This document shows, piece after piece, positions 36,036 to 45,121 of a stretch of DNA of 64,000 nt (its first letter is position 1; the number at the start of each line of letters is the position of its first letter). The notes below the pieces were generated by a model. That model was given only the letters and a program-made list of their open reading frames with translations, searched no databases and had not been told where the DNA came from. This DNA comes from Ruminococcus sp. YE71 (GTDB taxonomy: Bacteria; Bacillota; Clostridia; Oscillospirales; Ruminococcaceae). The DNA is taken from contig NZ_FPIR01000016.1 in NCBI RefSeq assembly GCF_900119155.1, positions 34,636-98,635 on the forward strand. Direction: 5' to 3'. Position numbers and translations under genes: made by a program.

Positions 36036-36285
36036 GCAGGCGCGTTTTTTCGCGGATGTTTTTATGCAGGAACTGCGGCTCTCCTTTCTTTTCGGAGCAG
36101 TTCTCCCTGCGCACCTGCGGACACCCTTTTGAACCTCGGTCACGGATTTGACCGAGGAGATGCGGTTTGCCAATTATATGCAAAAAAAATAAAATATTTG
36201 TGAGAATTTCGTCAAAGGGGTTTACTTTCATGTCCGTTAGGATTATAATTAAGAAAAGACTTTGTGTGATAAGGATAGTGGATAA
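36036..36285 (+). other. Long leader with two strong hairpins
   Basis: The 250-base leader of the LCP gene contains no convincing ORF. GCAGGAACTGC (36066-36076) faces GCAGTTCTCCCTGC (36097-36110). Further on, CTCGGTCA and TGACCGAG (about 36135-36157) form an 8-bp stem. No known riboswitch class recognised. Confidence 0.4.
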
Positions 36286-37683
36286 ATGGCTAAGAAAAAT
36301 AATAAAAAGACTCCCGAAGAGCTTTACGGCGAGATGTACGAACGTCAGCTGAAACAGTTCGAGAGCATGGATAAGGAGGGCGGGGCTCCTGTCGGTGAAG
36401 AACTCCACTTCTACACCGAAGAAGAACTCGCGGCTCAGGAACGCGCCCGACAAACAACGGCTGCGCCTCCTCAGGCACGACCCGCTTCGGCTCAGCGTAA
36501 GGCTTCGGGTCAGCGTCCGACTTCGGGTCAGAGACAGCAGAGACCGCCTCACCCGAACGACGGTTCGCCCAGAGGCGTCGGTCAGCATCCCGATGCAAGA
36601 CAAAGACGCCGCAGAGCCGCTAACCCATCAGCACCCGAAAAGTACGAGCGAAAGGCAAGAGAACAGGCCCGCGAACACAGAGGGAACGAACCAGTACAGT
36701 TCGGGGCGAACAACAGCTTCAAAGGCAAGAAGACCACCGTCGGCAGCGTTATCGGCGGCATCTTCAGATGGCTGCTGACCATCGTGCTGATACTTCTGCT
36801 CATCATGCAGCTGCTGATCTTCAGGTACATAAGCCTTGTGAATACCGTCAAGACCGAGAAAAGGACGGTCACGAACGCTTCCCTTTCGGCGGCGGAGGTC
36901 ACGAACGTTCTGCTCATCGGCAGCGACACGAGGGACGAAGAAGAGCTCGGACGCACCGACTCGATGATACTCCTCTCGATAAACCGCAAGTCGGATGAGG
37001 TCACGATGACTTCGCTGATGCGAGACAGCTATGTTGAGATACCCGATCACGGCTGGGACAAGCTGAATGCGGCTTACCGCTACGGCGGCCCCGAACTGCT
37101 GATGGATACCATCGCGAAGAATTTCGACGTGAAGGTGGACAGATACGTTTATATCAGCTTCTTCTCCTTCATCAACATCGTGGATGCGGTGGGCGGCATC
37201 GAGCTGGATATTTCCGACGAGGAAGCTCTCGGAATGACCGACCCGATGGCTGAACAGAACAAGTATCTCGGCTACAAGAAAGGCACCGATTACCTGACCC
37301 ACGGCGGCAAGGATATGCACGTCAACGGCAATCAGGCGCTGGCTTACGCGAGACTCAGATACGTCGGAAATGCGGATTTCGAGCGCACCGACAGACAGCG
37401 CAGGGTCATCTCGAAGATAGTCGCGAAGGCGAAAACGCTCAAGCCTTTGCAGCTGGACAGCTTCCTCAAGGTCTCCTGCGGAGAGCTCACCACGAACATG
37501 AGCAAGGCTGAGCTTTACATCATGTTCTACAAACTGCTGTTCTCCATGAGGTACGACATCAACGAGCTGAGGATACCGCCCGAGGGCGCTTACTACGCAG
37601 GCAGCCACGACGGTCAGAGCACGCTCGACCTCGACCTCAGCGCCTGCACTCAGGCGATCGCCGAGACGGTCTACAAAAAATAA
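36286..37683 (+). CDS. LytR-CpsA-Psr family cell-wall ligase
   Basis: LCP enzymes transfer undecaprenyl-linked polymers (teichoic or capsular glycans) to peptidoglycan. 465 residues: a long cytoplasmic Gln/Arg/Pro-rich N-terminus (about 1-160, low complexity, basic), one transmembrane helix (about 163-185) and an extracellular LCP domain. Catalytic features are NVLLIGSDTRDEEELGRTDSM (acidic pair plus Arg), MTSLMRDSYVEIP and NADFERTDRQRRVISKI (Arg cluster). The N-terminal extension is unusually long and would be disordered. Confidence 0.92.
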   Translation: MAKKNNKKTPEELYGEMYERQLKQFESMDKEGGAPVGEELHFYTEEELAAQERARQTTAAPPQARPASAQRKASGQRPTSGQRQQRPPHPNDGSPRGVGQHPDARQRRRRAANPSAPEKYERKAREQAREHRGNEPVQFGANNSFKGKKTTVGSVIGGIFRWLLTIVLILLLIMQLLIFRYISLVNTVKTEKRTVTNASLSAAEVTNVLLIGSDTRDEEELGRTDSMILLSINRKSDEVTMTSLMRDSYVEIPDHGWDKLNAAYRYGGPELLMDTIAKNFDVKVDRYVYISFFSFINIVDAVGGIELDISDEEALGMTDPMAEQNKYLGYKKGTDYLTHGGKDMHVNGNQALAYARLRYVGNADFERTDRQRRVISKIVAKAKTLKPLQLDSFLKVSCGELTTNMSKAELYIMFYKLLFSMRYDINELRIPPEGAYYAGSHDGQSTLDLDLSACTQAIAETVYKK

Positions 37684-37691
37684 CAGGACGC

Positions 37692-37727
37692 AAAAAAGCC
37701 ATAGTATCGCGAGGTACTATGGCTTTT
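37692..37727. terminator. Bidirectional terminator between convergent genes
   Basis: AAAAGCCATAGTA and TACTATGGCTTTT form a 13-bp perfect stem with an 8-base loop, with an A-run on the left and a T-run on the right. It serves the LCP gene (plus) and the acyltransferase gene (minus). Confidence 0.85.
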
Positions 37728-37737
37728 GAGTTATCTT

Positions 37738-38790
37738 TCAGACTTTGCAGACGACGCTGCTTCGGCGTGCCACCGTGATACGCTGCACCGCCGATCTTGC
37801 GACTCCGTAGAGAATGCAGAGAGTCGCGGTGATGATGACCGTCATCGCGAAAACCGCTGCCGCACAGGCGAACCCGCCGAGCCCGAGGGATACCATCAGG
37901 GATTCACAGAGGAGTATGGTGGGTATCGGGGGATAGTGCAGCACCATCATCAGCATCGAGTTGCGCCCGAGGAAACGCAGCGGAGCGAATTTCTCGGGGA
38001 TAAGGGTACACAGGCAAACGGTCATGAGACTGCCTGCCACACCCGCGGCGATGAACGCCGCCGTATTCTCGAAGTACATCTTATAGAGGTTTGCCGAGCC
38101 GTTGAAGAAAATGTTCACGGCGGCGAAAACTGCTGCCGAACCGAACATCAGGGCTGTGCGCTTTCCTTTATAGCGGCTTCGGTCGGCGGTGAGCATCGGG
38201 CTCATCAGACAGCCGAGCGTCAGGAAGAAAACGCAGGGGAAAATGCGGTAGAAAGTGACCACCCTGAGTCTCGTGTAATAGCTGAACACGCTTCGCAGTA
38301 CCTGCACGGCGTTGTTTAGTGAGAGCACCGCGATGCCCGTCAGTATCAGCAGGTGTATCTTCTTCATGCCGAGCTTGTAGACCAGCAGCATCACCAGTAT
38401 CTCCGCGACGAACAGCGCCGACAGGAACCACAGCGGCGCTATGCCGCGCATCGTCAGGACTGCGGCGGCGTTTCGCTTTATCAGCCGTATCAGACCTTCA
38501 CGCTGTACGATACATTTCAGGACGATGTAGACCCCGCACCACGAGAAATATGGTATCATCAGCCGCTTCGCCAGCTTTTTCACGTCGGCGGCGTTCGGGG
38601 GACGCGAGCGGTATTTCCTGTCGAGGGTCAGACCACTCAGAAAGAAGAAGAGCGGCATATGAAAGGAATAGATAACATTTGTGAGCGTTTCAAAGCTCTC
38701 GCCGCAGGCAAGTATCTGCATATGTCCGAGGATAACGAGCAGTATGCCGATGCCCTTGGCGTAGTCGATGCTGTCGGAACGCTTGTTCAT
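37738..38790 (-). CDS. Acyltransferase 3 family membrane protein
   Basis: 350 residues with about ten transmembrane segments. The N-terminal SIDYAKGIGILLVILGHMQI carries the conserved His of the family, and IYSFHMPLFFFLSGLTLDRK the second. Such proteins O-acylate surface polysaccharides or peptidoglycan; the acceptor here is unknown. It is convergent with the LCP gene, which may hint at a shared cell-envelope role, though it has its own promoter. Confidence 0.9.
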   Translation of the reverse strand: MNKRSDSIDYAKGIGILLVILGHMQILACGESFETLTNVIYSFHMPLFFFLSGLTLDRKYRSRPPNAADVKKLAKRLMIPYFSWCGVYIVLKCIVQREGLIRLIKRNAAAVLTMRGIAPLWFLSALFVAEILVMLLVYKLGMKKIHLLILTGIAVLSLNNAVQVLRSVFSYYTRLRVVTFYRIFPCVFFLTLGCLMSPMLTADRSRYKGKRTALMFGSAAVFAAVNIFFNGSANLYKMYFENTAAFIAAGVAGSLMTVCLCTLIPEKFAPLRFLGRNSMLMMVLHYPPIPTILLCESLMVSLGLGGFACAAAVFAMTVIITATLCILYGVARSAVQRITVARRSSVVCKV

Positions 38791-38853
38791 CCGTGCCCCT
38801 CCTTTCTGTCAAAAGCCCTTATGATAACGATTACTTTTTCTATATACACAGTA

Positions 38854-38882
38854 ATTATAACACATTATCTTTCAGATTTCAA
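38854..38882 (-). promoter_or_regulatory. Promoter of the acyltransferase gene
   Basis: Minus strand: TTGAAA (38882-38877), 17 bases, TATAAT (38859-38854). Confidence 0.75.
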
Positions 38883-38974
38883 GTATTTATAAAAATTTTG
38901 TATAGAATAGTCACACATCTACCAAATCGTCTAAAAAATCAAGGAAGCTGAATATTAAATTTTCGTAAAGGGAC

Positions 38975-39003
38975 TTGACAAAGCGGAAATTATACGGTAT
39001 AAT
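38975..39003 (+). promoter_or_regulatory. Promoter of the T-box/leuA transcript
   Basis: TTGACA (38975-38980), 17 bases, TATAAT (38998-39003). Confidence 0.8.
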
Positions 39004-39009
39004 CGTATT

Positions 39010-39295
39010 ATACTATATGTTCAAATGCGATGATAGGAAGAAAAGCACGGGTGCTTCGTCTCAGAGAGCCGCGTTTCGGTGTGAAGCGGCACGGGGTCTG
39101 TGTAATAACTCGTCCTTGAGCAGGCTCGCCGAAGCCGTTTGGGTGGTAGGCGTTCACGGGTGCTCCCGTTACAGAGCGGCGCATTCGCAAAAATGCCGAT
39201 GCGGCTGAGGTGTACGGTGTGAGCCGTGCATGAATCGGAGTGGTAACACGGGTCTTGCTCGTCTCCTTGTTTGCAGGAGAACGGGCTTTTTTAAT
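39010..39295 (+). ncRNA. T-box leader, probably leucine-specific
   Basis: A T-box riboswitch senses uncharged tRNA through its anticodon (specifier loop) and 3' end (T-box bulge). Seen here: a stem I region with the AGAGAGCCG element (39063-39071); a specifier loop containing ACTCG, so the codon is likely CTC (39109-39111, Leu); the T-box sequence CGGAGTGGTAACACGGG (39236-39252); and a terminator, GCTCGT...ACGGGC (39257-39286) plus TTTTTT. Leucine specificity agrees with leuA downstream. Confidence 0.88.
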
Positions 39296-39332
39296 TGCTG
39301 TACGATCATCCGATCTGTAGGAGGGAATTTTG

Positions 39333-39680
39333 ATGTTTGTTTATTCTGCATTCACAGACAGGGCTGTAGATCTTTCACATTTCGATGAGCTGATGATAGG
39401 CTACTTTGACAGTGAGGGTCACAAATGCGGCTATACCACCGCGGATTTCTTTGAGCTGAGAGCAGGTAAACTGGTCGAGGCAGGAAGCGTTCCCGCGTGG
39501 ACACCGCTGTTTCAGACGAAGAGCTACAGAGAATGCTCGGACGTTCTGCACGGTCTGCTCACGCTTGTGAAAAAGGGCGTGGCTGTTGCCGAGATAACCT
39601 ACAAAGATCCCGACATAGCGGATTATTCCCCGACGGTCAGAGAGTATCTCACCGCAGATGACAACACAAGTGAAAGATAA
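39333..39680 (+). CDS. Hypothetical protein between the T-box and leuA
   Basis: 115 residues, no membrane segment. It begins MFVYSAFTDRAVDLSHFDEL and has a central segment, CGYTTADFFELRAGKLVEAG. I do not recognise the family. It has a good ribosome binding site (TAGGAGGGA) and, because it follows the T-box with leuA 89 bases further on, it should be induced by leucine shortage with leuA. A role in leucine metabolism or its control is possible but unproven. Confidence 0.7.
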   Translation: MFVYSAFTDRAVDLSHFDELMIGYFDSEGHKCGYTTADFFELRAGKLVEAGSVPAWTPLFQTKSYRECSDVLHGLLTLVKKGVAVAEITYKDPDIADYSPTVREYLTADDNTSER

Positions 39681-39769
39681 GAGATGAAAGATAAGGAGAA
39701 AAACGATGTTCTCCGATGCTTCCAATCATCTGTCTTTCAGCGCAAAATAACAGTTTGGAGGAGAAAGTT

Positions 39770-41443
39770 ATGGCAAAAATGGAACACGCAGGCAAGTACA
39801 GCAGAGGTTATTTCATGCCTCCCTACGAGTGCCTCAATTGGACTAAGAAAGAATACATCGACCACGCTCCCTCATGGTGCTCGGTCGATCTCAGAGACGG
39901 CAATCAGGCACTTATCATCCCGATGAGTCTGGAAGAAAAGCTGGAATTCTACTCGAAGCTCGTTGAGATAGGCTTCAAGGAGATAGAGATAGGCTTCCCT
40001 GCCGCGAGCGAGACGGAGTATGAATTCTGCCGCACGCTCATCGAGAAGAATATGATACCCTCGGACGTGCGCATACAGGTGCTCACGCAGTCGAGAGAGC
40101 ATATCATCAAAAAGACATTCGAGGCAATAAAGGGCTGCGACAATGCTATCGTTCACCTCTACAACTCGACTTCCGTTGCACAGCGCGAGCAGGTGTTCCG
40201 CAAGTCTAAGGAGGAGATAATCGAGATCGCTGTTTCGGGTGCTAAGCTGTGCAAGCAGTACCGCGAGGAAATGGGCGAGAACAATATCATCTTCGAGTAC
40301 AGCCCCGAGAGCTTTACGGGTACTGAGCCGGAATTTGCGCTCGAAATATGCAACGCTGTACTTGACGTATGGCAGCCGACCAAGGAAAAGCCTGTTATCA
40401 TCAATCTTCCCGTTACCGTTGAGATGAGCCTGCCGCACGTTTACGCATCGCAGATAGAATATATGTGCAAGAATCTCAAATACCGCGAGAATGTCATCGT
40501 TTCGCTGCATCCGCACAATGACAGAGGGTGCGCTGTTGCGGATTCCGAGCTGGGTCTGCTGGCAGGTGCTGACCGAATCGAGGGCACTTGCTTCGGAAAC
40601 GGCGAGAGAACGGGCAACGTGGACATCGTAACGCTTGCTATGAATATGTACACTCACGGTGTTGAACCCAATCTCGATTTCTCGGATATGCCGACGCTTG
40701 TTGATATATACGAGCGTGTGACGAGAATGAAGGTATACGAGCGCAGTCCTTACGCAGGTGCGCTGGTGTTCGCGGCGTTCAGCGGTTCGCATCAGGACGC
40801 TATCGCAAAGGGCATGAAGTTCCGCGAGGAAAAGAACTCCGACCGCTGGACCGTTCCCTATCTGCCCCTCGACCCGAAAGACGTCGGCAGACAGTACGAC
40901 GGCGACGTTATCCGCATCAACTCGCAGTCTGGAAAGGGCGGCATCGGTTTCCTGCTCTCGAAGCAGTACGGCTATCAGCTGCCTAAGAAAATGGCGGAGG
41001 ACTTCGGCTACGCAGTCAAGAGCGTTTCCGACCACAAGCACGCCGAGCTCCAGCCTGCTGAGATATACGACATCTTCAAGGCGCGTTACCTCAACAAGAA
41101 AACGCCCTGCAATATCACCGAGGCTCACTACGTTCAGAACGGCGAGAACAGCATAACTGCCAAGGTCACCGCTCAGATGGAGACAGGCGAGTTCCGCATC
41201 TGCGAGGCCGAGGGCAACGGCCGTCTCAACGCAGTCGCAAACGCTCTCAAGGACGTGCTCGGTCTCGACTTCACGCTGGAGACTTACGAGGAACACGCGC
41301 TGGAACGCCACTCGACTTCCGAGGCTGTATCCTACATCTCTATCGTTCACAACGGCAAGACCTACTGGGGCGCAGGCAGACACTCCGACATCATCGTCAG
41401 CGGCGTCAGAGCACTCGTCTCGGCAATAAACAACATCGAATAA
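39770..41443 (+). CDS. leuA: 2-isopropylmalate synthase (LeuA type 2)
   Basis: Condenses 2-ketoisovalerate with acetyl-CoA, the first committed step to leucine. 557 residues. The TIM-barrel start SWCSVDLRDGNQALIIPM, the metal-binding LHPHNDRGCAVADSELG and the C-terminal regulatory domain (ITAKVTAQMETGEFRICEAE; GRHSDIIVSGVRALVSAINN) are clear. The longer N-terminus and KYSRGYFMPPYE place it in the branch shared with actinobacteria and yeast. The ATG at 39770 follows GGAGGAG. Leucine feedback through the C-terminal domain is expected from the family. Confidence 0.95.
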   Translation: MAKMEHAGKYSRGYFMPPYECLNWTKKEYIDHAPSWCSVDLRDGNQALIIPMSLEEKLEFYSKLVEIGFKEIEIGFPAASETEYEFCRTLIEKNMIPSDVRIQVLTQSREHIIKKTFEAIKGCDNAIVHLYNSTSVAQREQVFRKSKEEIIEIAVSGAKLCKQYREEMGENNIIFEYSPESFTGTEPEFALEICNAVLDVWQPTKEKPVIINLPVTVEMSLPHVYASQIEYMCKNLKYRENVIVSLHPHNDRGCAVADSELGLLAGADRIEGTCFGNGERTGNVDIVTLAMNMYTHGVEPNLDFSDMPTLVDIYERVTRMKVYERSPYAGALVFAAFSGSHQDAIAKGMKFREEKNSDRWTVPYLPLDPKDVGRQYDGDVIRINSQSGKGGIGFLLSKQYGYQLPKKMAEDFGYAVKSVSDHKHAELQPAEIYDIFKARYLNKKTPCNITEAHYVQNGENSITAKVTAQMETGEFRICEAEGNGRLNAVANALKDVLGLDFTLETYEEHALERHSTSEAVSYISIVHNGKTYWGAGRHSDIIVSGVRALVSAINNIE

Positions 41444-41446
41444 CCC

Positions 41447-41484
41447 AAACGGTGCTGCCTTCAACAGACAGCACCGTTTTTTTT
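41447..41484 (+). terminator. Intrinsic terminator of leuA
   Basis: AAACGGTGCTG (41447-41457) pairs with CAGCACCGTTT (41469-41479), followed by a T-run to 41484. Confidence 0.9.
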
Positions 41485-41649
41485 ACTTTAACGGGGTGGT
41501 TCTTCCCGACTTTGTGCCGATCGGGAAATGTGGAGTTCTCTTTTTCAATGGTCTGCTCCTTGCCCAAAAGACGGTCATGAGTGGTACTGCCATCCATTCT
41601 GCGGTATTCATCACGTTTGGACACGGGCGTTTACAAATGGGACAGCAAA

Positions 41650-41812
41650 GAAAAAAGGCGGGAGCAATCCCCCGCCCTACATATCATAGAATACATCTCT
41701 TGAAACGGTGATAGTCTATCTTCCCCACCACATCCAACAAACGACATATTAAAAGTCTTTGGAAAGGGGGTCTTGGGGGAAACCTTTCTTCAGAAAGGTT
41801 TCCCCCCAGGAA
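41650..41812. repeat. Family A repeat with a GC-rich palindrome
   Basis: GGCGGG...CCCGCC (about 41657-41679) precedes a family A unit in inverted orientation: ATATTAAAAGTCTTTGGAAAGG (41746-41767), then GGGGGAAACCTTTCTTCAG, then AAAGGTTTCCCCCC. The rest of the 390-base gap 41444-41833 has no gene. Confidence 0.6.
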
Positions 41813-41833
41813 AAAACACCAAGTCACCCAACC

Positions 41834-42727
41834 TCACCCCTTAGGCTCGATGTCTTCGTCCACGTCGTCGGCGGCGTTTTCGTCGTCGGGAACTTCTGAT
41901 GCGGCTTGCATCTGTTCGGCGGTCGGGAGTTTGATGGTGTCGGCGAAGCCTGCGAGGACGTCCTGCATGAGCTTCGCGGATTCATCGGTGTCCAGCGAGG
42001 AGAGGATTATGCAGTGGGAGTTTTCACCCGGGGTGATGATGTAGCGCATACGGAAATCACCTGCCGACTCCTCAGACTCCATCTCCATGGAAGCCTTGAT
42101 ATCGAAGTACTTCGCCTTTGTTCCGCAGACCTCATAATCGCCCGTGCCGAGGAACTCGTAATCGGTGTAGAAGCCTGCGTCCACAAGCTCCTTGAAGTAA
42201 TCCGTGATAGCCTTCTCGGTCGCTTCGCCGTTTTCGATAGTGTCGAACACGTAGAAAGTGGGGACGATGCTGATGGCTTCGTCGTAGTTGAGCTGTCCTG
42301 CGGTCTCATTCTGGCTGAACATAGTGGGAGCTCCGAAGGAATTATCGACCATCCAGCCGTCGGGGATGGTGAATTCAAGACCGTTATTGCTGAACTCGCC
42401 CGTGATGTACTGACCCGCAGAATCGGGGTCGGCAACAGACAGCGAGGGGTCGTCTTCGCCGTCCTCAGCCTCATCGGCAAAGGGGGTCGCGAAGAGCATC
42501 ATCTTCTCGCCATTCTCGTTGATGTAGTAGGGGGTGCCGTCCTCGGCAAGAAAGACCTCGACCTTGTTTCCGTCGATCACCGACTCTGTGGAGCTTTCGG
42601 TCTTCTCTTTCGATTTCTTGCTGTCAGAGCCGCCGCCTTCGGAGGAACCGCAACCCGACAGCGAAGCTGCCATAGCCGCACAAGCGGTCACAGCCGCGAA
42701 AAGTCTCGCTATATCGTACTTTTTCAT
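41834..42727 (-). CDS. Lipoprotein with a PsbP/DUF1795-like pattern
   Basis: 297 residues. Lipoprotein signal MKKYDIARLFAAVTACAAMA with lipobox LSGC, then a Ser/Lys-rich linker. The mature domain contains GLEFTIPDGWMVDNSFGAP and a later MRYIITPGENSHCIILSS. This order resembles the modules of the four membrane proteins at 13.2-17.7 kb, so it is probably a distant paralogue at the cell surface. The C-terminus is acidic. Function unknown. Confidence 0.75.
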   Translation of the reverse strand: MKKYDIARLFAAVTACAAMAASLSGCGSSEGGGSDSKKSKEKTESSTESVIDGNKVEVFLAEDGTPYYINENGEKMMLFATPFADEAEDGEDDPSLSVADPDSAGQYITGEFSNNGLEFTIPDGWMVDNSFGAPTMFSQNETAGQLNYDEAISIVPTFYVFDTIENGEATEKAITDYFKELVDAGFYTDYEFLGTGDYEVCGTKAKYFDIKASMEMESEESAGDFRMRYIITPGENSHCIILSSLDTDESAKLMQDVLAGFADTIKLPTAEQMQAASEVPDDENAADDVDEDIEPKG

Positions 42728-42867
42728 GAATTTGTCCTTTCGTCATCATGGTTTTTGCGTGACAATATTATAACACATCCCCCGTCTTTTGTCAAGGCAG
42801 GAGATATTTCCGCAGAGATCTCTGCACTTTTCAGCCGCAGGAACAGCACGTTTTTACAAAATGGGGG

Positions 42868-42896
42868 TTGAAACGGAAGAGGATTTTTGGTATAAT
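42868..42896 (+). promoter_or_regulatory. Promoter of dus
   Basis: TTGAAA (42868-42873), 17 bases, TATAAT (42891-42896). Confidence 0.75.
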
Positions 42897-42958
42897 AAAG
42901 AGTAATACATTTGCGGATCCTATTGTCCGCAGTCAGTTAAATGCAAAGGTGTGAATTT

Positions 42959-43972
42959 ATGATCGGTACCGTTTTTATCGGTAATGTGGAGATAGAAAAA
43001 ACTGCCGCGCTGGCGCCTATGGCTTCGGTGGCTGACCGCGCTTACAGGCTGATGTGTGCAGAGTTCGGGGCGGCGTATGCTGTCAGCGAGATGATTTCCT
43101 CGAAGGGGCTGTGCTACGGCGACAAGAAGTCGGCGGAGATGTGTACACTGACGGATGAAGAGCGTCCGTGCGCGTTGCAGCTTTTCGGCGAGGACGCCGA
43201 TTTTGTCGGGCGGGCGGCTTACAAGCTGAACGAATACAAGCCCGACATCATCGACATCAACATGGGCTGTCCCGTGCCGAAGATAGTCGGCCCGGGGAGC
43301 GGTTCGGCGCTGATGAAGACCCCCGACATCGCAGAAGCGATAGTTCGCGAGGCGGTGAAAAACGCCGAATGCCCCGTCACCGTCAAGATACGCAAGGGCT
43401 GGGACGAGAACTCGGTCAACGCCGTGGATTTCGCAAAAAGGATGGAACAGGCAGGCGCGGCGGCGATAGCCGTTCACGGTCGGACCCGCCGTCAGATGTA
43501 CTCGGGCGAGGCTGACTGGGACATCATCAGGCAGGTCAAGCAGGCGGTGAGCGTGCCCGTCATCGGAAACGGCGACGTTGACAGCCCCGAAAAATGCAGG
43601 GCGATGTACGAACAGACAGGCTGCGACCTCGTGATGATAGGCAGGGGAAGCTACGGCAGACCCTGGATCTTCGAGGAAGTGCGGCACTACCTTGACACGG
43701 GTGAGCTGCTGCCCGAAAAGCCCGTCGGGGAGCGGATGGAGATCATGCTGAGACACACGCGGCTGCTCTGCTCTGAGATAGGTGAGGGGCAGGCGATGAA
43801 AGAGATGCGCCACAACGTCATCTGGTACGTCAAAGGGCTGCACGGTGCAGCACAGTTCCGCCGCGAATGCTCGGAGATGAACGAGTATTCGCAGCTTGAA
43901 GAAATGGCTGAAAGAGTGAAAAAAGCCAACAGCGAGAAAGCTATGGCGGACCCCACTTCCAAAGACTTTTAA
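42959..43972 (+). CDS. dus: tRNA-dihydrouridine synthase
   Basis: An FMN-dependent reductase converting uridine to dihydrouridine in tRNA D-loops, 337 residues. Family landmarks: the N-terminal LAPMASVADRAYRLM, IDINMGCPVPKIV (catalytic Cys), PVTVKIRKGWD, AIAVHGRTRRQMYSG, VIGNGDVDSPEKC and MIGRGSYGRPWIF (FMN phosphate). The ATG at 42959 follows AAAGGTG. The last residues (DPTSKDF) and the stop are encoded by an incoming family A repeat, so the native C-terminus has probably been replaced. Confidence 0.93.
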   Translation: MIGTVFIGNVEIEKTAALAPMASVADRAYRLMCAEFGAAYAVSEMISSKGLCYGDKKSAEMCTLTDEERPCALQLFGEDADFVGRAAYKLNEYKPDIIDINMGCPVPKIVGPGSGSALMKTPDIAEAIVREAVKNAECPVTVKIRKGWDENSVNAVDFAKRMEQAGAAAIAVHGRTRRQMYSGEADWDIIRQVKQAVSVPVIGNGDVDSPEKCRAMYEQTGCDLVMIGRGSYGRPWIFEEVRHYLDTGELLPEKPVGERMEIMLRHTRLLCSEIGEGQAMKEMRHNVIWYVKGLHGAAQFRRECSEMNEYSQLEEMAERVKKANSEKAMADPTSKDF

Positions 43973-44200
43973 TATGTTGGCAGTTGGATGTGGTTTGAAA
44001 GATAGACTCTCGACATTCCAAGAGATTTACGTTCAAATGGTGCGTAACGCTCTATCGAACGTCTTTTTTGGCAAGGGGCAAACCATATAGCAGAAGAACC
44101 ACAATCTTCCCGACCAACACAAAATAGTGAAGAATCACCCACAAGCCAAAAAAAGTATTAAAAGTTTCAGGAAAGGGGTCTGGGGGATAACCCTTTTTCT
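43953..44200. repeat. Inverted pair of family A repeats between dus and rsmI
   Basis: A forward unit, CCACTTCCAAAGACTTTTAA (43955-43974), overlaps the end of dus. An inverted unit, GTATTAAAAGTTTCAGGAAAG (44155-44175), is followed by GGGGTCTGGGGGATAACCC. The interior (43980-44150) has no gene. The layout mirrors the unit at 11.3-11.7 kb. Confidence 0.6.
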
Positions 44201-44293
44201 AGCCGTGCGTAGTTAAGGCGGAGGGTCTTCCCAAAAGAAGACCCGCAGTCAGCACTCACCGGTCACTTATCAAATCGAATGGAGAAATACACA

Positions 44294-45121
44294 ATGGGTA
44301 CACTTTACATTGTCGGAACGCCGATAGGCAATCTCGGGGACATGACTTACCGCGCCGTCGAGACGCTCAAGGACGTGGACTTCATCTGCGCTGAGGACAC
44401 ACGCGTGACCGCAAAGCTGCTCAACTATTTTGAGATATCGAAGCCGCTCGTCAGCTACCACGAGCACAACGCCGCCGAAGCAGGCGAGGGCATCGCCGCG
44501 AGACTGCTCTCGGGGGAGAACGCCGCCATCGTCACCGACGCGGGTATGCCCTGCATCAGCGACCCCGGCGAACTGCTGGTCAGGCTGTGTGCCGAGCGCG
44601 GTATAGACGTGAAGGTCGTCCCGGGGGCTACGGCGGCTATGTCGGCTATCGCGGTGAGCGGACTGTCGGCGAGGGGGTTCACCTTCGTGGGGTTCCTGTC
44701 GGCGGACAAGCGCGAACGCAGGGCAAAGCTCGCGGAGATAAAAGACCGCAGGGACACGCTCATTTTCTACGAAGCGCCCCACAAGCTTGAGACGACGCTG
44801 GCGGATATGCTGAGTTTTCTCGGTGACAGGCGCATCTCCCTCTGCCGCGAGCTGACGAAGATATACGAGGAAGTCCGCAGGTGCACGCTTTCGGAGGCGG
44901 TGGAGTTCTACCGCGAGAACAAGCCGAGGGGCGAGTTCGTGCTGGTGGTGGAGGGCGCGGCTGAGACCGAGACCGCCGACACCATCGAGAAAGCGCTCGG
45001 ACAGGTGAGCGGACTGGTAGAAAAGGGTATGCGCCCTGCTGACGCCTGCCGCGAGATCGCAAAAGTCACGGCGTTCTCGAAGGGCGAGCTGTATTCGGCG
45101 TATCTGGAGGTATCGAAATGA
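44294..45121 (+). CDS. rsmI: 16S rRNA (cytidine1402-2'-O)-methyltransferase
   Basis: RsmI 2'-O-methylates C1402 at the ribosomal P site. 275 residues of the tetrapyrrole-methylase fold. GTLYIVGTPIGNLGDMTYRA, DFICAEDTRVTAKLLNYF, VTDAGMPCISDPGELLV, VVPGATAAMSAIAVSG and FYEAPHKLETTLADML are diagnostic. I chose the ATG at 44294 because GGAG lies 10 bases upstream and because the family begins with GTLYIVGTPIGN. It overlaps rimI by 4 bases (ATGA). Confidence 0.95.
   Translation: MGTLYIVGTPIGNLGDMTYRAVETLKDVDFICAEDTRVTAKLLNYFEISKPLVSYHEHNAAEAGEGIAARLLSGENAAIVTDAGMPCISDPGELLVRLCAERGIDVKVVPGATAAMSAIAVSGLSARGFTFVGFLSADKRERRAKLAEIKDRRDTLIFYEAPHKLETTLADMLSFLGDRRISLCRELTKIYEEVRRCTLSEAVEFYRENKPRGEFVLVVEGAAETETADTIEKALGQVSGLVEKGMRPADACREIAKVTAFSKGELYSAYLEVSK

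Noticed and set aside
34452..36173. 573-residue minus-strand open frame
   Set aside because: Antisense of glgA, with no ribosome binding site or recognisable domain.
39872..41464. 530-residue minus-strand open frame
   Set aside because: Antisense of leuA; low-complexity Leu/Val/Arg composition typical of shadow frames.
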